Below, piece after piece: positions 15,928 through 23,680 of a DNA stretch of 42,144 nt. The position numbers and the translations under genes are program-made. Source of the stretch: Myxococcales bacterium (GTDB lineage Bacteria; Myxococcota_A; Polyangia; Polyangiales; JAFGIB01); NCBI GenBank assembly GCA_028817855.1, contig JAPPOT010000799.1, positions 1 to 42,144 of the forward strand, written 5' to 3'. The stretch's first letter is position 1. Each line of letters opens with the position of its first letter. The notes beneath the pieces are model-generated. The model searched no databases and was not told the DNA's origin. It was given only the letters and a program-made list of their open reading frames with translations.

Positions 15928-17148
15928 CTACGACTCGGCGAGCAGCACGGGTCTCGCCGCCCGTTCCCAACCCTGCGCCCAGGTGCTGGCGCCCGCCTCT
16001 TGGGCGCTACGTCGCAGGGACTCGAGACGATCGCGTGGGCCTCCGAGGACACGCGCGAGGGCCGCCGCCAGATCGTCCGCGTCCCGGAAGAGCAACGCAT
16101 CGACACCGTCGCGCACTTGCTCACCGACAACTGGACCGTAGTCGAGCATGCACACCGGCAGGCCGCCACCGAACATGTCCGCGACCTTCATCGGTAGGTC
16201 CAGCCCGGATGCGGAATGGTGCAGGCACAGACCGAGGTCCGCGGACGCGAGCAGGCTGCGGTAGTCTGCGGCCGACAGCCAACCCGTGCGCAACTGTACG
16301 TCCGGTGTGCTGCGCGCCACGAACAGCGCCTCCACCTCAGCACGTCCGGGACCTCGGCCGGTCACGAGCACGCAGATCGGTGGCAGCCCGGGTCGCTCGG
16401 CGCGAGCGCGCCGGTAGACGCTGGCGGCGTCGGCGAGCATGCGCATGTCTTCGTCGAGGCTGAAGCTGGTCGGGCTGACCAGCAGGCGCGGTTCATCGGC
16501 CTCTGCGCGCGGCGCGATCCCGAGTCGCTCGAGCAAGGCGCGCCGCTGCGCGCCCGGGGGACGTGACGTCTGGATCCAGGGGCGGTCGTACAGCACCTGC
16601 GCCGGGATGGCGAAGCGTTCACCAAGGGCGGCGGCCAGCGCATGCGAGACACACAGGTGCGCGTGGGCTGTCCGGCCCAGGCCAACCTCGGCCGCGCGCA
16701 GCGCGCGCACGGCTGGATGGAGCGGGCCGAGCTTCAACGCAAGCATGGCATGGCTGAAGTTGTGCCAGTCGATCACGAAGCGGGCGCCGCGCGCACGGGC
16801 CGCGACGCCGAGCAAATGGGTCGGCACCGCCGGCGGGTTTTGCGCGAGGACGAGCTCCGGCTTCCCGGTCCGCGCCAGGGCCGCCAGCAGGCGCGCGCTG
16901 TCGGCACCCCGCCCCGCGGCGGTGCTCAACAGTGCGGCGGGTGATGCGCGCTCGGGAAGCGATCGCGGCGGCGGCAACGCGACCACCTCGATGCGATCGT
17001 GGGCCCGCACCTCCGGCATCGCCTCACCACCGCGGTAGCCGAGCAACACGACGCGTCGAAAGTGCTCGGCGAGCGACAACGCGTGGTACTGCATCCGCGG
17101 GCTGCGCCCCACATCGCCCAGCACGACGACAACCGCGAGCGAACGCAC
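15928..17148 (-). CDS. ALG1-type beta-1,4-mannosyltransferase
   Basis: 406 residues with an unmistakable ALG1 pattern over the whole length: VVLGDVGRSPRMQYHALSLA (8-27), QNPPAVP (103-109), VIDWHNFSHA (125-134), a CVSHAL helix (166-171), VLYDRPW (185-191), LLVSPTSFSLDEDM (222-235), VTGRGPG (262-268), ADYRSLLASADLGLCLHHSA (294-313) and SGLDLPMKVADMFGGGLPVC (314-333). Human ALG1 has near-identical strings at the same places in the same order. ALG1 adds the first mannose from GDP-Man to GlcNAc2-PP-dolichol, the committed step that makes the eukaryotic N-glycan core. The eukaryotic N-terminal membrane anchor is absent. It is the first gene of the five-gene operon. The start is GTG 17148 with no strong ribosome site; I see no clear promoter upstream, and two hairpins separate it from rpsI. 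Confidence 0.93.
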   Translation of the reverse strand: MRSLAVVVVLGDVGRSPRMQYHALSLAEHFRRVVLLGYRGGEAMPEVRAHDRIEVVALPPPRSLPERASPAALLSTAAGRGADSARLLAALARTGKPELVLAQNPPAVPTHLLGVAARARGARFVIDWHNFSHAMLALKLGPLHPAVRALRAAEVGLGRTAHAHLCVSHALAAALGERFAIPAQVLYDRPWIQTSRPPGAQRRALLERLGIAPRAEADEPRLLVSPTSFSLDEDMRMLADAASVYRRARAERPGLPPICVLVTGRGPGRAEVEALFVARSTPDVQLRTGWLSAADYRSLLASADLGLCLHHSASGLDLPMKVADMFGGGLPVCMLDYGPVVGEQVRDGVDALLFRDADDLAAALARVLGGPRDRLESLRRSAQEAGASTWAQGWERAARPVLLAES

Positions 17149-17402
17149 GCTGGCAGGCTAACACGACGAGTTTCGACCGCGGCACGAGCACAAGCACGAG
17201 CCGAGCGGCCGTCAGTCAGCAAACCGGCTCACCTCGGGCCGCCGGTGACACGAAGGGCGCCCTCGGAAGCAGGTCGGGCCCCTCGGGCCCGACGCAGGGA
17301 CACGTGGCACCGCCTCCCCCACGGCACCGGAGGAGGAACGCAGCGACGACGACCCCGCGAGAAGGGGCCCTGAGTGGCCAGGGTCGCGTGACCTTTCCCC
17401 GG
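17149..17402. other. Intergenic stretch between rpsI and the glycosylation operon
   Basis: About 250 bp without a supported gene. It holds one strong hairpin (17273-17293) and no convincing -35/-10 pair for the operon starting at 17148. The operon promoter should lie here or be an alternative sigma type, unless transcription reads through from rpsI. Confidence 0.5.
17273..17293. terminator. Hairpin, possible second terminator after rpsI
   Basis: GTCGGGCCC and GGGCCCGAC form a perfect 9-bp stem around the loop CTC. No T run follows on either strand, so factor-independent termination is uncertain; the stem could also be a regulatory element ahead of the ALG1-like gene. Confidence 0.4.
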
Positions 17403-17422
17403 GTCGGGTCGCCAGACCCGAC
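17403..17422 (-). terminator. Terminator of rplM-rpsI
   Basis: Only 3 bp after the rpsI stop, a perfect 8-bp stem (17422-17415 with 17410-17403) closes a 4-nt loop. There is no good T tract, as is common in very GC-rich genomes. Confidence 0.55.
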
Positions 17423-17425
17423 GAA

Positions 17426-17824
17426 TCAACGCTTGCTGTACTGGTACTTCTTGCGCGCGCCCGGCTGGCCCGGCTTCTTGCGCTCCTTCTTGCGGGCGTC
17501 GCGGGTCAGGAAGCCAGCCTTCTTGAGCGTGCCGCGCAGCTCGGGATCGACCACGAGCAGCGCGCGAGAAATCCCGTGGCGCACCGCGCCGGCCTGACCG
17601 GACTCACCACCACCGCAGACATTCACGGTCACGTCGAAGTCACTCGACTTCTCCACCAGCTCGAGGGGCTGGCGCACGACCATCTGCGACGTCTGGCGCG
17701 GGAAGAACTGCTCGATGGAGCGGCCGTTGACCTGGATCTGGCCACTGCCGGGCTGGAGGAACACGCGGGCGATCGCGTTCTTGCGCTTGCCTGTGCCGTA
17801 GGCTTTGCCGTGAATCGTCGTCAT
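17426..17824 (-). CDS. rpsI: 30S ribosomal protein S9
   Basis: 132 residues, normal for S9. The N-terminal [19 protein letters not shown] and the [11 protein letters not shown] segment are typical, as is the conserved [19 protein letters not shown] block. The C-terminal tail ends in the invariant KR that reaches the P-site tRNA (YQYSKR). The start ATG lies 8 bp after the rplM stop, so the two are cotranscribed as in most bacteria. Confidence 0.98.
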   Translation of the reverse strand: MTTIHGKAYGTGKRKNAIARVFLQPGSGQIQVNGRSIEQFFPRQTSQMVVRQPLELVEKSSDFDVTVNVCGGGESGQAGAVRHGISRALLVVDPELRGTLKKAGFLTRDARKKERKKPGQPGARKKYQYSKR

Positions 17825-17832
17825 CTGATTCC

Positions 17833-18267
17833 CTACAGGGTAACGCTCAGCGCCTCGGGCTTCTGGGCGGCGTGGGGGTGGGTCGCACCGGAGTAGACCT
17901 TCAGCTTGGTCCCGAGCTTTCGGCCCAGGCGGTTCTTGGGCAACATGCCGCGCACCGCCCTGGCGATCACGAACTCGGGCCGGTTCTCGATCATCCAGTC
18001 GTAGGGGCGCTCCTTGAAGCCGCCCACCTTGCCGGAGTGATGCTGGTAGAGCTTGCCGGTGAGCTTGTTGCCGGTGAGCTTGATCTTGTCGGCGTTGACG
18101 ACGATGACGAAGTCACCGGCGTCCGCGTGGGGCGTGTAGGTCGGCTTGTGCTTGCCGCGCAGCACCGACGCCACGTTGCTTGCGAGCCGCCCGAGCGGGA
18201 TATCGGTGGCATCCACCACCCACCACTTGCGGTCGACCTCGCCCGCCTTGGCCATGTAAGTCGTCAT
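17833..18267 (-). CDS. rplM: 50S ribosomal protein L13
   Basis: 144 residues. Typical L13 features: [18 protein letters not shown], the [20 protein letters not shown] stretch, [16 protein letters not shown] and the [15 protein letters not shown] motif. ATG 18267 is chosen because GGAAGGG lies correctly upstream and the protein starts where L13 homologues do; the frame is open further upstream into the promoter. First gene of the rplM-rpsI operon. Confidence 0.98.
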   Translation of the reverse strand: MTTYMAKAGEVDRKWWVVDATDIPLGRLASNVASVLRGKHKPTYTPHADAGDFVIVVNADKIKLTGNKLTGKLYQHHSGKVGGFKERPYDWMIENRPEFVIARAVRGMLPKNRLGRKLGTKLKVYSGATHPHAAQKPEALSVTL

Positions 18268-18280
18268 GAGTACAGCCCTT

Positions 18281-18298
18281 CCGGGCGATGGCGCCCGG
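18281..18298 (-). promoter_or_regulatory. Leader hairpin of rplM
   Basis: A perfect 7-bp inverted repeat CCGGGCG/CGCCCGG with a 4-nt loop sits in the roughly 40-nt predicted leader just before the rplM ribosome site. L13 represses its own operon through the leader in E. coli; this stem could be such a site, but no sequence match to the known element is claimed. Confidence 0.4.
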
Positions 18299-18313
18299 CT
18301 CGAGGGGAGCGGT

Positions 18314-18342
18314 TTTCTAGCCGCGGCACCCCGCGGTGTCAA
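18314..18342 (-). promoter_or_regulatory. sigma-70 promoter of rplM-rpsI
   Basis: On the minus strand a perfect TTGACA (18342-18337) is followed after 17 bp by TAGAAA (18319-18314). The start would be near 18307, giving a leader of about 40 nt. Confidence 0.7.
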
Positions 18343-18454
18343 GCAGGCGACCGGGAACGGCGGACGGCTAGCTTGGCATTTCCACGGCGAACGCGCGAGG
18401 ATGCGGCTCGTGAATGGGCCCACCGGGGGCCCCGTCGAAGCTGTAGGAGGACCC

Positions 18455-18994
18455 GTGATCGGATCTGGCTACACCCGATGGCTGCTCGCCCTGGCGTCGT
18501 TGGCGCTCGCGCTGCCAGCGCTCGCCCAGGGCAGGGGCACACTGAATTGTAAAATTCAGGAAAATGGGGAATCTGCGAGCGGCACCATCTCGCTCCTCGA
18601 GGGCGAGACCGAGGTCGCCCGAGGTACCTGTGGGCGCCCGCTGAGCGTCCCTGCCGGCAACTACACCGCCGTGCTCGCCCTGGACGGCGCGCTCGACGGT
18701 CCCGAACAACGCAAGCCCGTGACCGTTGCGGCCGGCAAGGGCGGCGAGGTCAGCGCCGATTTCGCCACCGGGATCCTCGAGGTCAAGATCCAGCGCAAAG
18801 GACGGCGCGCGGCCGGAATGGCGATCATCCGACGCGACGGCAAGCAGATCGGAACGCTCGGCAGCGGCGTCGCTGCCCACTTGAGCGAGGGCACCTACGA
18901 GGTGGTGGCGCGCTACCGCAAGCAGGAAAAGCGATTCGAGGCTGTGCGGGTCACCCGCGGTGAGCGCGTGAGCCTCGACGCGGCGTTCGAGTGA
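18455..18994 (+). CDS. Secreted protein with two PEGA-like beta repeats
   Basis: 179 residues. It begins with a clear Sec signal peptide ([20 protein letters not shown]) with cleavage after ALA. The mature part looks like two related beta-sandwich repeats, each running from a G-x-I/M-x-I-x-x-x-x-G entry, through a PAGNYTAV or SEGTYEVV strand, to a closing [15 protein letters not shown] or [15 protein letters not shown]. This resembles PEGA or carboxypeptidase-regulatory-like modules that decorate bacterial surface proteins; no catalytic residues are seen. GTG 18455 is chosen because a strong AGGAGG lies 7 bp upstream. The next gene overlaps by 4 bp. Function unknown; a periplasmic or surface role is inferred from the signal. 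Confidence 0.8.
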   Translation: MIGSGYTRWLLALASLALALPALAQGRGTLNCKIQENGESASGTISLLEGETEVARGTCGRPLSVPAGNYTAVLALDGALDGPEQRKPVTVAAGKGGEVSADFATGILEVKIQRKGRRAAGMAIIRRDGKQIGTLGSGVAAHLSEGTYEVVARYRKQEKRFEAVRVTRGERVSLDAAFE

Positions 18995-19512
18995 AGGCCG
19001 CCCTCCGCCACCCCAGGGCGCGCGCTCTCTGCGCGCTCGTGTTGCTGTGCGCGGGCGCCTCGTGCCAGCCGCAGCCGACCACGCCGGAGCTGGCCGAGGG
19101 GCCAGTCGAGCTGGCCTTGAAGACGGCGGACGGCGAGCCGGTGCGACTCTCTGCCTTGCGTGGCAAGCCGGTGCTGATCTTCGTGTTCACGACCTACGAC
19201 GACGTGAGCCAGCTCGCGCTCGGCACGCTCGAGCACTTCCTGACCGCGCGGAAGGACGTGACCGCGCTCGGCCTGGCGGTGCAGCCGGATCCCGAGAAGC
19301 TGCTGCCGCTGTACAGGGACTCGCTCGATGTCAGCTTCGAGCTCACCTACGACCCCGACAACCGCGTGGTCGCGGGCGACAGCGCGCTGGGCGAGATCCC
19401 GACCATCCCGACCTACGTGCTGCTCGACGACACGGGACGGGTCGCCGCCCGGCACACGGGCGGCCTCGACGAGGGCGGCCTGGCGGGCCTCTGCGCCGTC
19501 CTGGACGAATGA
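18991..19512 (+). CDS. Redoxin-fold (TlpA/SCO-like) lipoprotein lacking the CxxC
   Basis: 173 residues. The N-terminus is a lipoprotein signal with lipobox GASC (cysteine about residue 25). The body follows the thioredoxin-like TlpA/AhpC pattern: DGEPVRLSALRGKPVLIFVF, a PDPEKLLPLYRDSLDVSFEL segment, the cis-proline region EIPTIPTYVLLDDTGRV and the GGLDEGGLAGL helix. Where redox members have WCxxC it reads TTYDDVSQ, so no catalytic cysteine pair exists and thiol redox activity is unlikely. It may be a binding or chaperone version. GTG 18991 overlaps the stop of the previous gene, so the two are translationally coupled and probably act together at the envelope. Confidence 0.8.
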   Translation: MKAALRHPRARALCALVLLCAGASCQPQPTTPELAEGPVELALKTADGEPVRLSALRGKPVLIFVFTTYDDVSQLALGTLEHFLTARKDVTALGLAVQPDPEKLLPLYRDSLDVSFELTYDPDNRVVAGDSALGEIPTIPTYVLLDDTGRVAARHTGGLDEGGLAGLCAVLDE

Positions 19513-19565
19513 GCACGCGCACACGCCTCGCGCTAGGGAGGCTTCGGCGCGCCCGGCCGCCTGGC

Positions 19566-21335
19566 TCAAGCGTGCTCGATCCCGGTCTCGCTCCAGAGAT
19601 CGCCGAGCTGACCAGCGAACTCCGCCACCAGCGCGGCGCGTACCTCCTCCGCGGTCGCGCAGTCGAGCGCCTTCTCCGCCAGTGCGCGCGCCGTCGTCGT
19701 ATCGACGCGCCGCACCACCTCGCGGACCAGGGGAACGGCCGACAGGGGCACGGACAGCACGCGGTAGCCCAGGCCAAGCACCAGCGGGAGCACGAGTGCG
19801 TCGGCCGCCATGTCGCCACACATCGATAGCGGTTTGTCGACGGCGCTTGCGGCGCGCACGACCGAATCGAGCATGCGCAGGATCGCGGGATCCAGCGACT
19901 CCGCCAGGTAGGCCACCTCGGGGTTGGCGCGGTCCACGGCCAGCCCGTACTGCACCAGGTCGTTGGTACCGACGGAGAGGAAGTCGCACTCCCGGGCCAG
20001 GCGATCGGCCATGACGACGGCGGAAGGCAGCTCGATCATCACCCCCACCTCGGGCTCGCCCACGCGCTCGCCGCGAGTCAACAGCTCGCGGCGTGCCTGA
20101 CTCAGCGCGGCCTTCGCCAGGCGCAGCTCATGCACGCCCGAGATCAGCGGAAACATCACCCGGATCCGTCCCTCCGCCGCAGCGCGCAGCAGTGCCTTGA
20201 GCTGATCGTGGAAGAGCTCGGGGCGCGCGAGCCCGAGTCGGATCGCGCGCAGGCCGAGCGCCGGATTGGGCACCCGTGGAGCGTGGCTCTCGATGCTCAG
20301 CGCGTCGCCGCCGAGGTCGATGGTGCGCAGGGTGACCGAACGGGGCGCGCTCACGCGCACGATGTCCGAGTAGACCTGGGCCTGCTCGTCCTCGCTGGGC
20401 GGCTCGCGCCGGCTCATAAAGAGGAACTCCGTGCGGTAGAGGCCGATGCCGTGGACGCCCTCTTCCTGGGCCAGCGCGGCCTCGGCCGGTAGATCGACGT
20501 TGGCGAGCAGCTCGATCGGGACGCCATCGCGGGTCTCGACCCGGTCGCCAGCCTGCTCGCGCAGCTTCTGGGTGAACTGGCGCCAGCGCTGGCCGCGCAG
20601 CCGTGCCCGGTCGCACTCGGCGGGCTCCGGCTCCAGCACGACGCGCCCCGCGAAGCCATCGACGACGAGCTCGTCGCCCTCCCCCACCTGCTCGACGATG
20701 CCCGCGATGCCGACCACGGTCGGGATCTCGAGCGTGCGCGCCAGGATCGCGGTGTGGCTGGTGGCGCTGCCCAGCCCGGTCACCAGCGCGGCAACCGGGG
20801 TCTCGATCAGCTGCGCGGCATCCGCAGGATGCAGGTCATCGGTGACGAGGACGGAACCCGCGAGCTCGGCAGGCAGCGACGAGCTGCGACCCGCGAGCTG
20901 GGCGATGATGCGGCGGCCGACGTGCTCCACATCGGCGCTGCGATCCCGGAAGTAGTCCACGGGAGCCTGGGCCAAATGACGGGCGATCTGACCCACGGCA
21001 CGCTCGACCGCCCACTCGGCATTGACGGCTTCGTCCTCGATCGCCTTGGTGGCCACGTCGATCAGCAGCTCGTCGCTGTGCATCATCAGGTGGGCCTCGA
21101 GGATCAACCGGTAGTCCGCGGGGGCCTCCTCGCCGAGGCGCGCTCGAATGTCCTCGAGCTCGCAACGGGAGCGCTCGATGGCGGCCTTCAGGCGTTCGAT
21201 CTCGAAGGCGGCCTCGCCACTGCCGATGTGATGGTGACGGGCATGGGGGTTCTGGCTGTCGACCAGCAGGGCCGGACCGACGCCGACGCCGGGCGAGGCG
21301 CCGATGCCGCGCAGCTCCTCGCGGGGACGGCCCAT
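19566..21335 (-). CDS. ptsI: Phosphoenolpyruvate-protein phosphotransferase (Enzyme I)
   Basis: 589 residues, the size of EI without the N-terminal GAF domain of the nitrogen-type EINtr. The phosphorylated His is about 194 in GLGSATSHTAILAR; the PEP-binding barrel has LYRTEFLFM, RTIDLGGD, NPALGLRAIR, the GTNDLVQYGLAVDR motif and the active-site Cys about 506 in SMCGDMAAD. It takes phosphate from PEP and passes it to HPr. Its ATG overlaps the end of ptsH by one base. No sugar-specific PTS permease is in the window, so a regulatory phosphorelay ending on the EIIA next door is inferred. Confidence 0.96.
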   Translation of the reverse strand: MGRPREELRGIGASPGVGVGPALLVDSQNPHARHHHIGSGEAAFEIERLKAAIERSRCELEDIRARLGEEAPADYRLILEAHLMMHSDELLIDVATKAIEDEAVNAEWAVERAVGQIARHLAQAPVDYFRDRSADVEHVGRRIIAQLAGRSSSLPAELAGSVLVTDDLHPADAAQLIETPVAALVTGLGSATSHTAILARTLEIPTVVGIAGIVEQVGEGDELVVDGFAGRVVLEPEPAECDRARLRGQRWRQFTQKLREQAGDRVETRDGVPIELLANVDLPAEAALAQEEGVHGIGLYRTEFLFMSRREPPSEDEQAQVYSDIVRVSAPRSVTLRTIDLGGDALSIESHAPRVPNPALGLRAIRLGLARPELFHDQLKALLRAAAEGRIRVMFPLISGVHELRLAKAALSQARRELLTRGERVGEPEVGVMIELPSAVVMADRLARECDFLSVGTNDLVQYGLAVDRANPEVAYLAESLDPAILRMLDSVVRAASAVDKPLSMCGDMAADALVLPLVLGLGYRVLSVPLSAVPLVREVVRRVDTTTARALAEKALDCATAEEVRAALVAEFAGQLGDLWSETGIEHA

Positions 21336-21613
21336 CAGCTCGCCTCCCCGAAGCGATCCGCGATCAGCTTGCCGATCGCCGAGACCGCCTGCTCGGCGTC
21401 GTCACCGCTGGCCACCACCGTGAGCTCCGAGCCGGGCTGACCGCAGAGCAATAACAGCTCGATCACACTCGAGGGACGCGCGCTCTGGCCGTCCTTTTCG
21501 ATTCGCAAGTCGGCCTCGAAGCGCGCCGCGACCTTGGAGAGGGCGGTGGCGGCGCGCGCGTGGAGGCCGAGCGCATTGTGAATGCGAAACGTCCGTCGCA
21601 CCTCGGCCGTCAC
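21335..21613 (-). CDS. ptsH: Phosphocarrier protein HPr (NPr-like)
   Basis: 92 residues. The N-terminus has the phosphorylation site LGLHARAA with His about 18. The second half has the PSSVIELLLL helix, with Ser at the site that HPr kinase modifies in some bacteria. It carries phosphate from EI to EIIA. It overlaps rapZ by 4 bp and ptsI by 1 bp, forming one unit with them. Confidence 0.95.
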   Translation of the reverse strand: MTAEVRRTFRIHNALGLHARAATALSKVAARFEADLRIEKDGQSARPSSVIELLLLCGQPGSELTVVASGDDAEQAVSAIGKLIADRFGEAS

Positions 21614-22530
21614 GCCCCCGGCTCCAGCGCCGCATCGCGGTGCTCGACACGGATCTCACCGGCGTCCGCGAGGGCGGCCGCCAGACGCTCGGCCATCGCA
21701 ACGGACCTGTGACGCCCGCCCGTGCAGCCGACGGCCACGGTGAGGTAGGCCTTTCCCTCGCGCTCGTAGCGCGGAAGCAGCTTCGTTAGCAGCGCCGCGA
21801 GGTCATCCAGCAGCTCCCCAGCCTCATCGGCCGCGAAGACGAAGCCCGCCACGGCGGGGTCGAGACCGGTCTTGGGGCGGAGCTCCGGGACGAAGTGCGG
21901 GTTGGGCAGGTAGCGCAGGTCGAACACCAGGTCCGCATCGACGGGCACGCCGTACTTGAAGCCGAAGGACATCACCCGCGTGACCATGCGCGGGCTGCGC
22001 TCGCCGCGCGCGATGTGATCGACGAGCATGCGCCGCAGGTCATGCACGCTCATGCCCGTCGTGTCGACGATCAGCTTGGCCCGCGCTCGCAACGGGGCGA
22101 CGCGCTCACGCTCGCGCTGAATGGCGGCCAGCACGTTGCCGCCGGGAGCGAGCGGGTGGGCGCGGCGCGTCTCGCTGAAGCGACGCACGAGCTCGTCGTC
22201 GGCGCTCTCGAGAAAGATCAGCTCGACCGTGTGACCGGCGGCCTCCAGCCCGTCGAGCACCTCGCCCGCGCCCTCCAGGAAGCGCCCGGCACGTACGTCC
22301 ATGCCGACCGCGACGCGCGTCAGCTCCGCCTCGCTCGACAGCATGCTGATCAGCTCCGGGATCAGTGCCGGCGGCATGTTGTCGACGCAGTAGCAGCCCA
22401 GATCCTCGAGCATGCGCAGCGCGGTGCTGCGCCCTGCTCCGGACATCCCAGTAACGGCGACCAGATGAACTTTCCCCACGTCGCCATCGACCTTAGCAGA
22501 CGCCACCCAAACCCGGCGACGGCTGCCCAT
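21610..22530 (-). CDS. rapZ: RapZ/YvcJ family P-loop protein, RNase adaptor or nucleotide binder
   Basis: 306 residues from ATG 22530. Walker A is GMSGAGRST; typical RapZ landmarks follow: LEDLGCYCVDNMPP, a DVRAGRF segment, FLESADDELVRRFSETRRAHPL, the VMSFGFKYGVP block, DLRYLPNPHFVPELRP and the C-terminal TVAVGCTGGRHRSVAMAERL loop. In E. coli RapZ controls glucosamine-6-phosphate synthase RNA decay and senses UDP-GlcNAc precursors; in other bacteria it binds nucleotides with less clear roles. An alternative start is GTG 22479, closer to the conserved domain; the frame also extends to 22632. It sits between ptsN and ptsH, its usual place. Confidence 0.92.
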   Translation of the reverse strand: MGSRRRVWVASAKVDGDVGKVHLVAVTGMSGAGRSTALRMLEDLGCYCVDNMPPALIPELISMLSSEAELTRVAVGMDVRAGRFLEGAGEVLDGLEAAGHTVELIFLESADDELVRRFSETRRAHPLAPGGNVLAAIQRERERVAPLRARAKLIVDTTGMSVHDLRRMLVDHIARGERSPRMVTRVMSFGFKYGVPVDADLVFDLRYLPNPHFVPELRPKTGLDPAVAGFVFAADEAGELLDDLAALLTKLLPRYEREGKAYLTVAVGCTGGRHRSVAMAERLAAALADAGEIRVEHRDAALEPGA

Positions 22531-22606
22531 CAGCACGGCCGAGCCCTGCGTCCGCAAACGGGTGGCCCGGTGGGGGGTGCGGGCAGGGCTCGCGGATTGG
22601 CGTGCC

Positions 22607-23065
22607 CTAGTGCCGGCCCTCTTCCTCGGCAACGATCGCCAGCGCGTCCTGGCTTGTCTCCGCTTCCAGCAGCCGCGCTCGCACCTGCTTGTCCTTCAGC
22701 ACACGCGAGACGCGCGCGAGGATCTTGAGCTGCTCCGCCGGGCTCTGTTGCGGCCCGAGGATCGCGAAGAAGATGCGGGCTGGCTCACCATCCACGGAAT
22801 CAAACTGGACACCCTCGGGACAGATGGCCATGGCGACGCGGAAGTCGTCGATGTCCAGACGCCCGTGGGGGATGGCAACACCGCTGCCCACGCCGGTGCT
22901 GGCCAGCTCCTCGCGGTCCGAGAAGACGCGGTAGACCGCCTCCTCGTCGAGCACGCCGTCGGCCTCCACGAAGATGCGGGCAAGCTCGCGCAGCGTGTCG
23001 TCCTTGTCGTCCGAGGTGAAGTCGGTCCGGATCGCCTCGACCTTGAGAACGTCTGCCAAGCGCAT
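22607..23065 (-). CDS. ptsN: PTS EIIA-Ntr (nitrogen regulatory)
   Basis: 152 residues forming one mannitol-type EIIA domain. The active-site His is about 67 in GVGSGVAIPHGRL, and the AICPEGVQFDS, FFAILGPQQSP and LKILARVSRVL segments are typical. It receives phosphate from HPr and regulates transport or enzymes by its phosphorylation state. Its position after rpoN and hpf supports the PtsN assignment over a sugar-specific EIIA. A perfect TATAAT lies in the 135-bp gap upstream (23139-23134). Confidence 0.95.
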   Translation of the reverse strand: MRLADVLKVEAIRTDFTSDDKDDTLRELARIFVEADGVLDEEAVYRVFSDREELASTGVGSGVAIPHGRLDIDDFRVAMAICPEGVQFDSVDGEPARIFFAILGPQQSPAEQLKILARVSRVLKDKQVRARLLEAETSQDALAIVAEEEGRH

Positions 23066-23133
23066 CGGTACAGCTCTGCTTCCAAGCCAGTGGAGCGGTC
23101 CCGCAGCCGTGGGCCGCGAAACCTGGTCGCACC

Positions 23134-23139
23134 ATTATA
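23134..23139 (-). promoter_or_regulatory. Possible -10 element upstream of ptsN
   Basis: A perfect TATAAT on the minus strand in an otherwise GC-rich gap, about 70 bp before ATG 23065. No good -35 is found at 16-18 bp, so the call rests on the -10 alone. It would let ptsN-rapZ-ptsH-ptsI be made separately from rpoN-hpf. Confidence 0.35.
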
Positions 23140-23200
23140 ACCCCGTTTGCCGCGCCCCGCGTGCGCAAATGAGGGACTGCCCCGCGCTGGAGAGCGTCTC

Positions 23201-23509
23201 TCAGTCGGCGCTCGGCCCTCGCCGATGGGCCGCGTGCTGCTCGTGGGCCTTGTTCAGCTGCCGCTGGATCTTGTCGGTGACGAGGTCGATCGAGGCGTAC
23301 ATGTCCTCCTGGCCCTCGCGACCCTGGAGGTGGTGCCCATCGGCGTGGATGGCCACGTCCACGACCTGCAGGTGACGCTCGAGCGAGAAGGTGACGGCGA
23401 CCTCGAGGGGCCCGCGGACGTACTTCTGCAAGCGTCCCAGCTTGCCCTCCGCATAGTTCTTCATGGCTTCGGACGACTCCATGTTGCGAAAGGTGTATTC
23501 AATCCGCAT
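23201..23509 (-). CDS. hpf: Short-type ribosome hibernation promoting factor
   Basis: 102 residues, the short HPF/YfiA form. It starts MRIEYTFRNMESSEAMKNY, has LERHLQVVDVAIHADGHHLQGRE and ends in the DMYASIDLVTDKIQRQL helix typical of the S30AE domain. It would bind the 30S decoding channel and silence ribosomes in stationary phase. There is no C-terminal dimerisation domain. Located 171 bp downstream of rpoN, the usual order. Confidence 0.95.
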   Translation of the reverse strand: MRIEYTFRNMESSEAMKNYAEGKLGRLQKYVRGPLEVAVTFSLERHLQVVDVAIHADGHHLQGREGQEDMYASIDLVTDKIQRQLNKAHEQHAAHRRGPSAD

Positions 23510-23680
23510 TCAGCACCTCGTGGGGCGGATGCCCCGGCCAGGGGAAGGCCGCCAGGACCCTCCACGACAGGCACGTACCCCCTGCCAGGGCTTTGCGCAA
23601 GCGCGCGAAATCCTGGGCTCCGGCGCCCCCCATGGAGGGCTTGCCTAACCGTCGATTTCGCTTCGCCGCAGAACACTCGA

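Noticed and set aside
23510-23680. Possible sigma-54 promoter upstream of hpf (TGGCAGGGGGTACGTGC on the minus strand)
   Set aside because: The GG and GC elements are two bases too far apart for a -24/-12 promoter.
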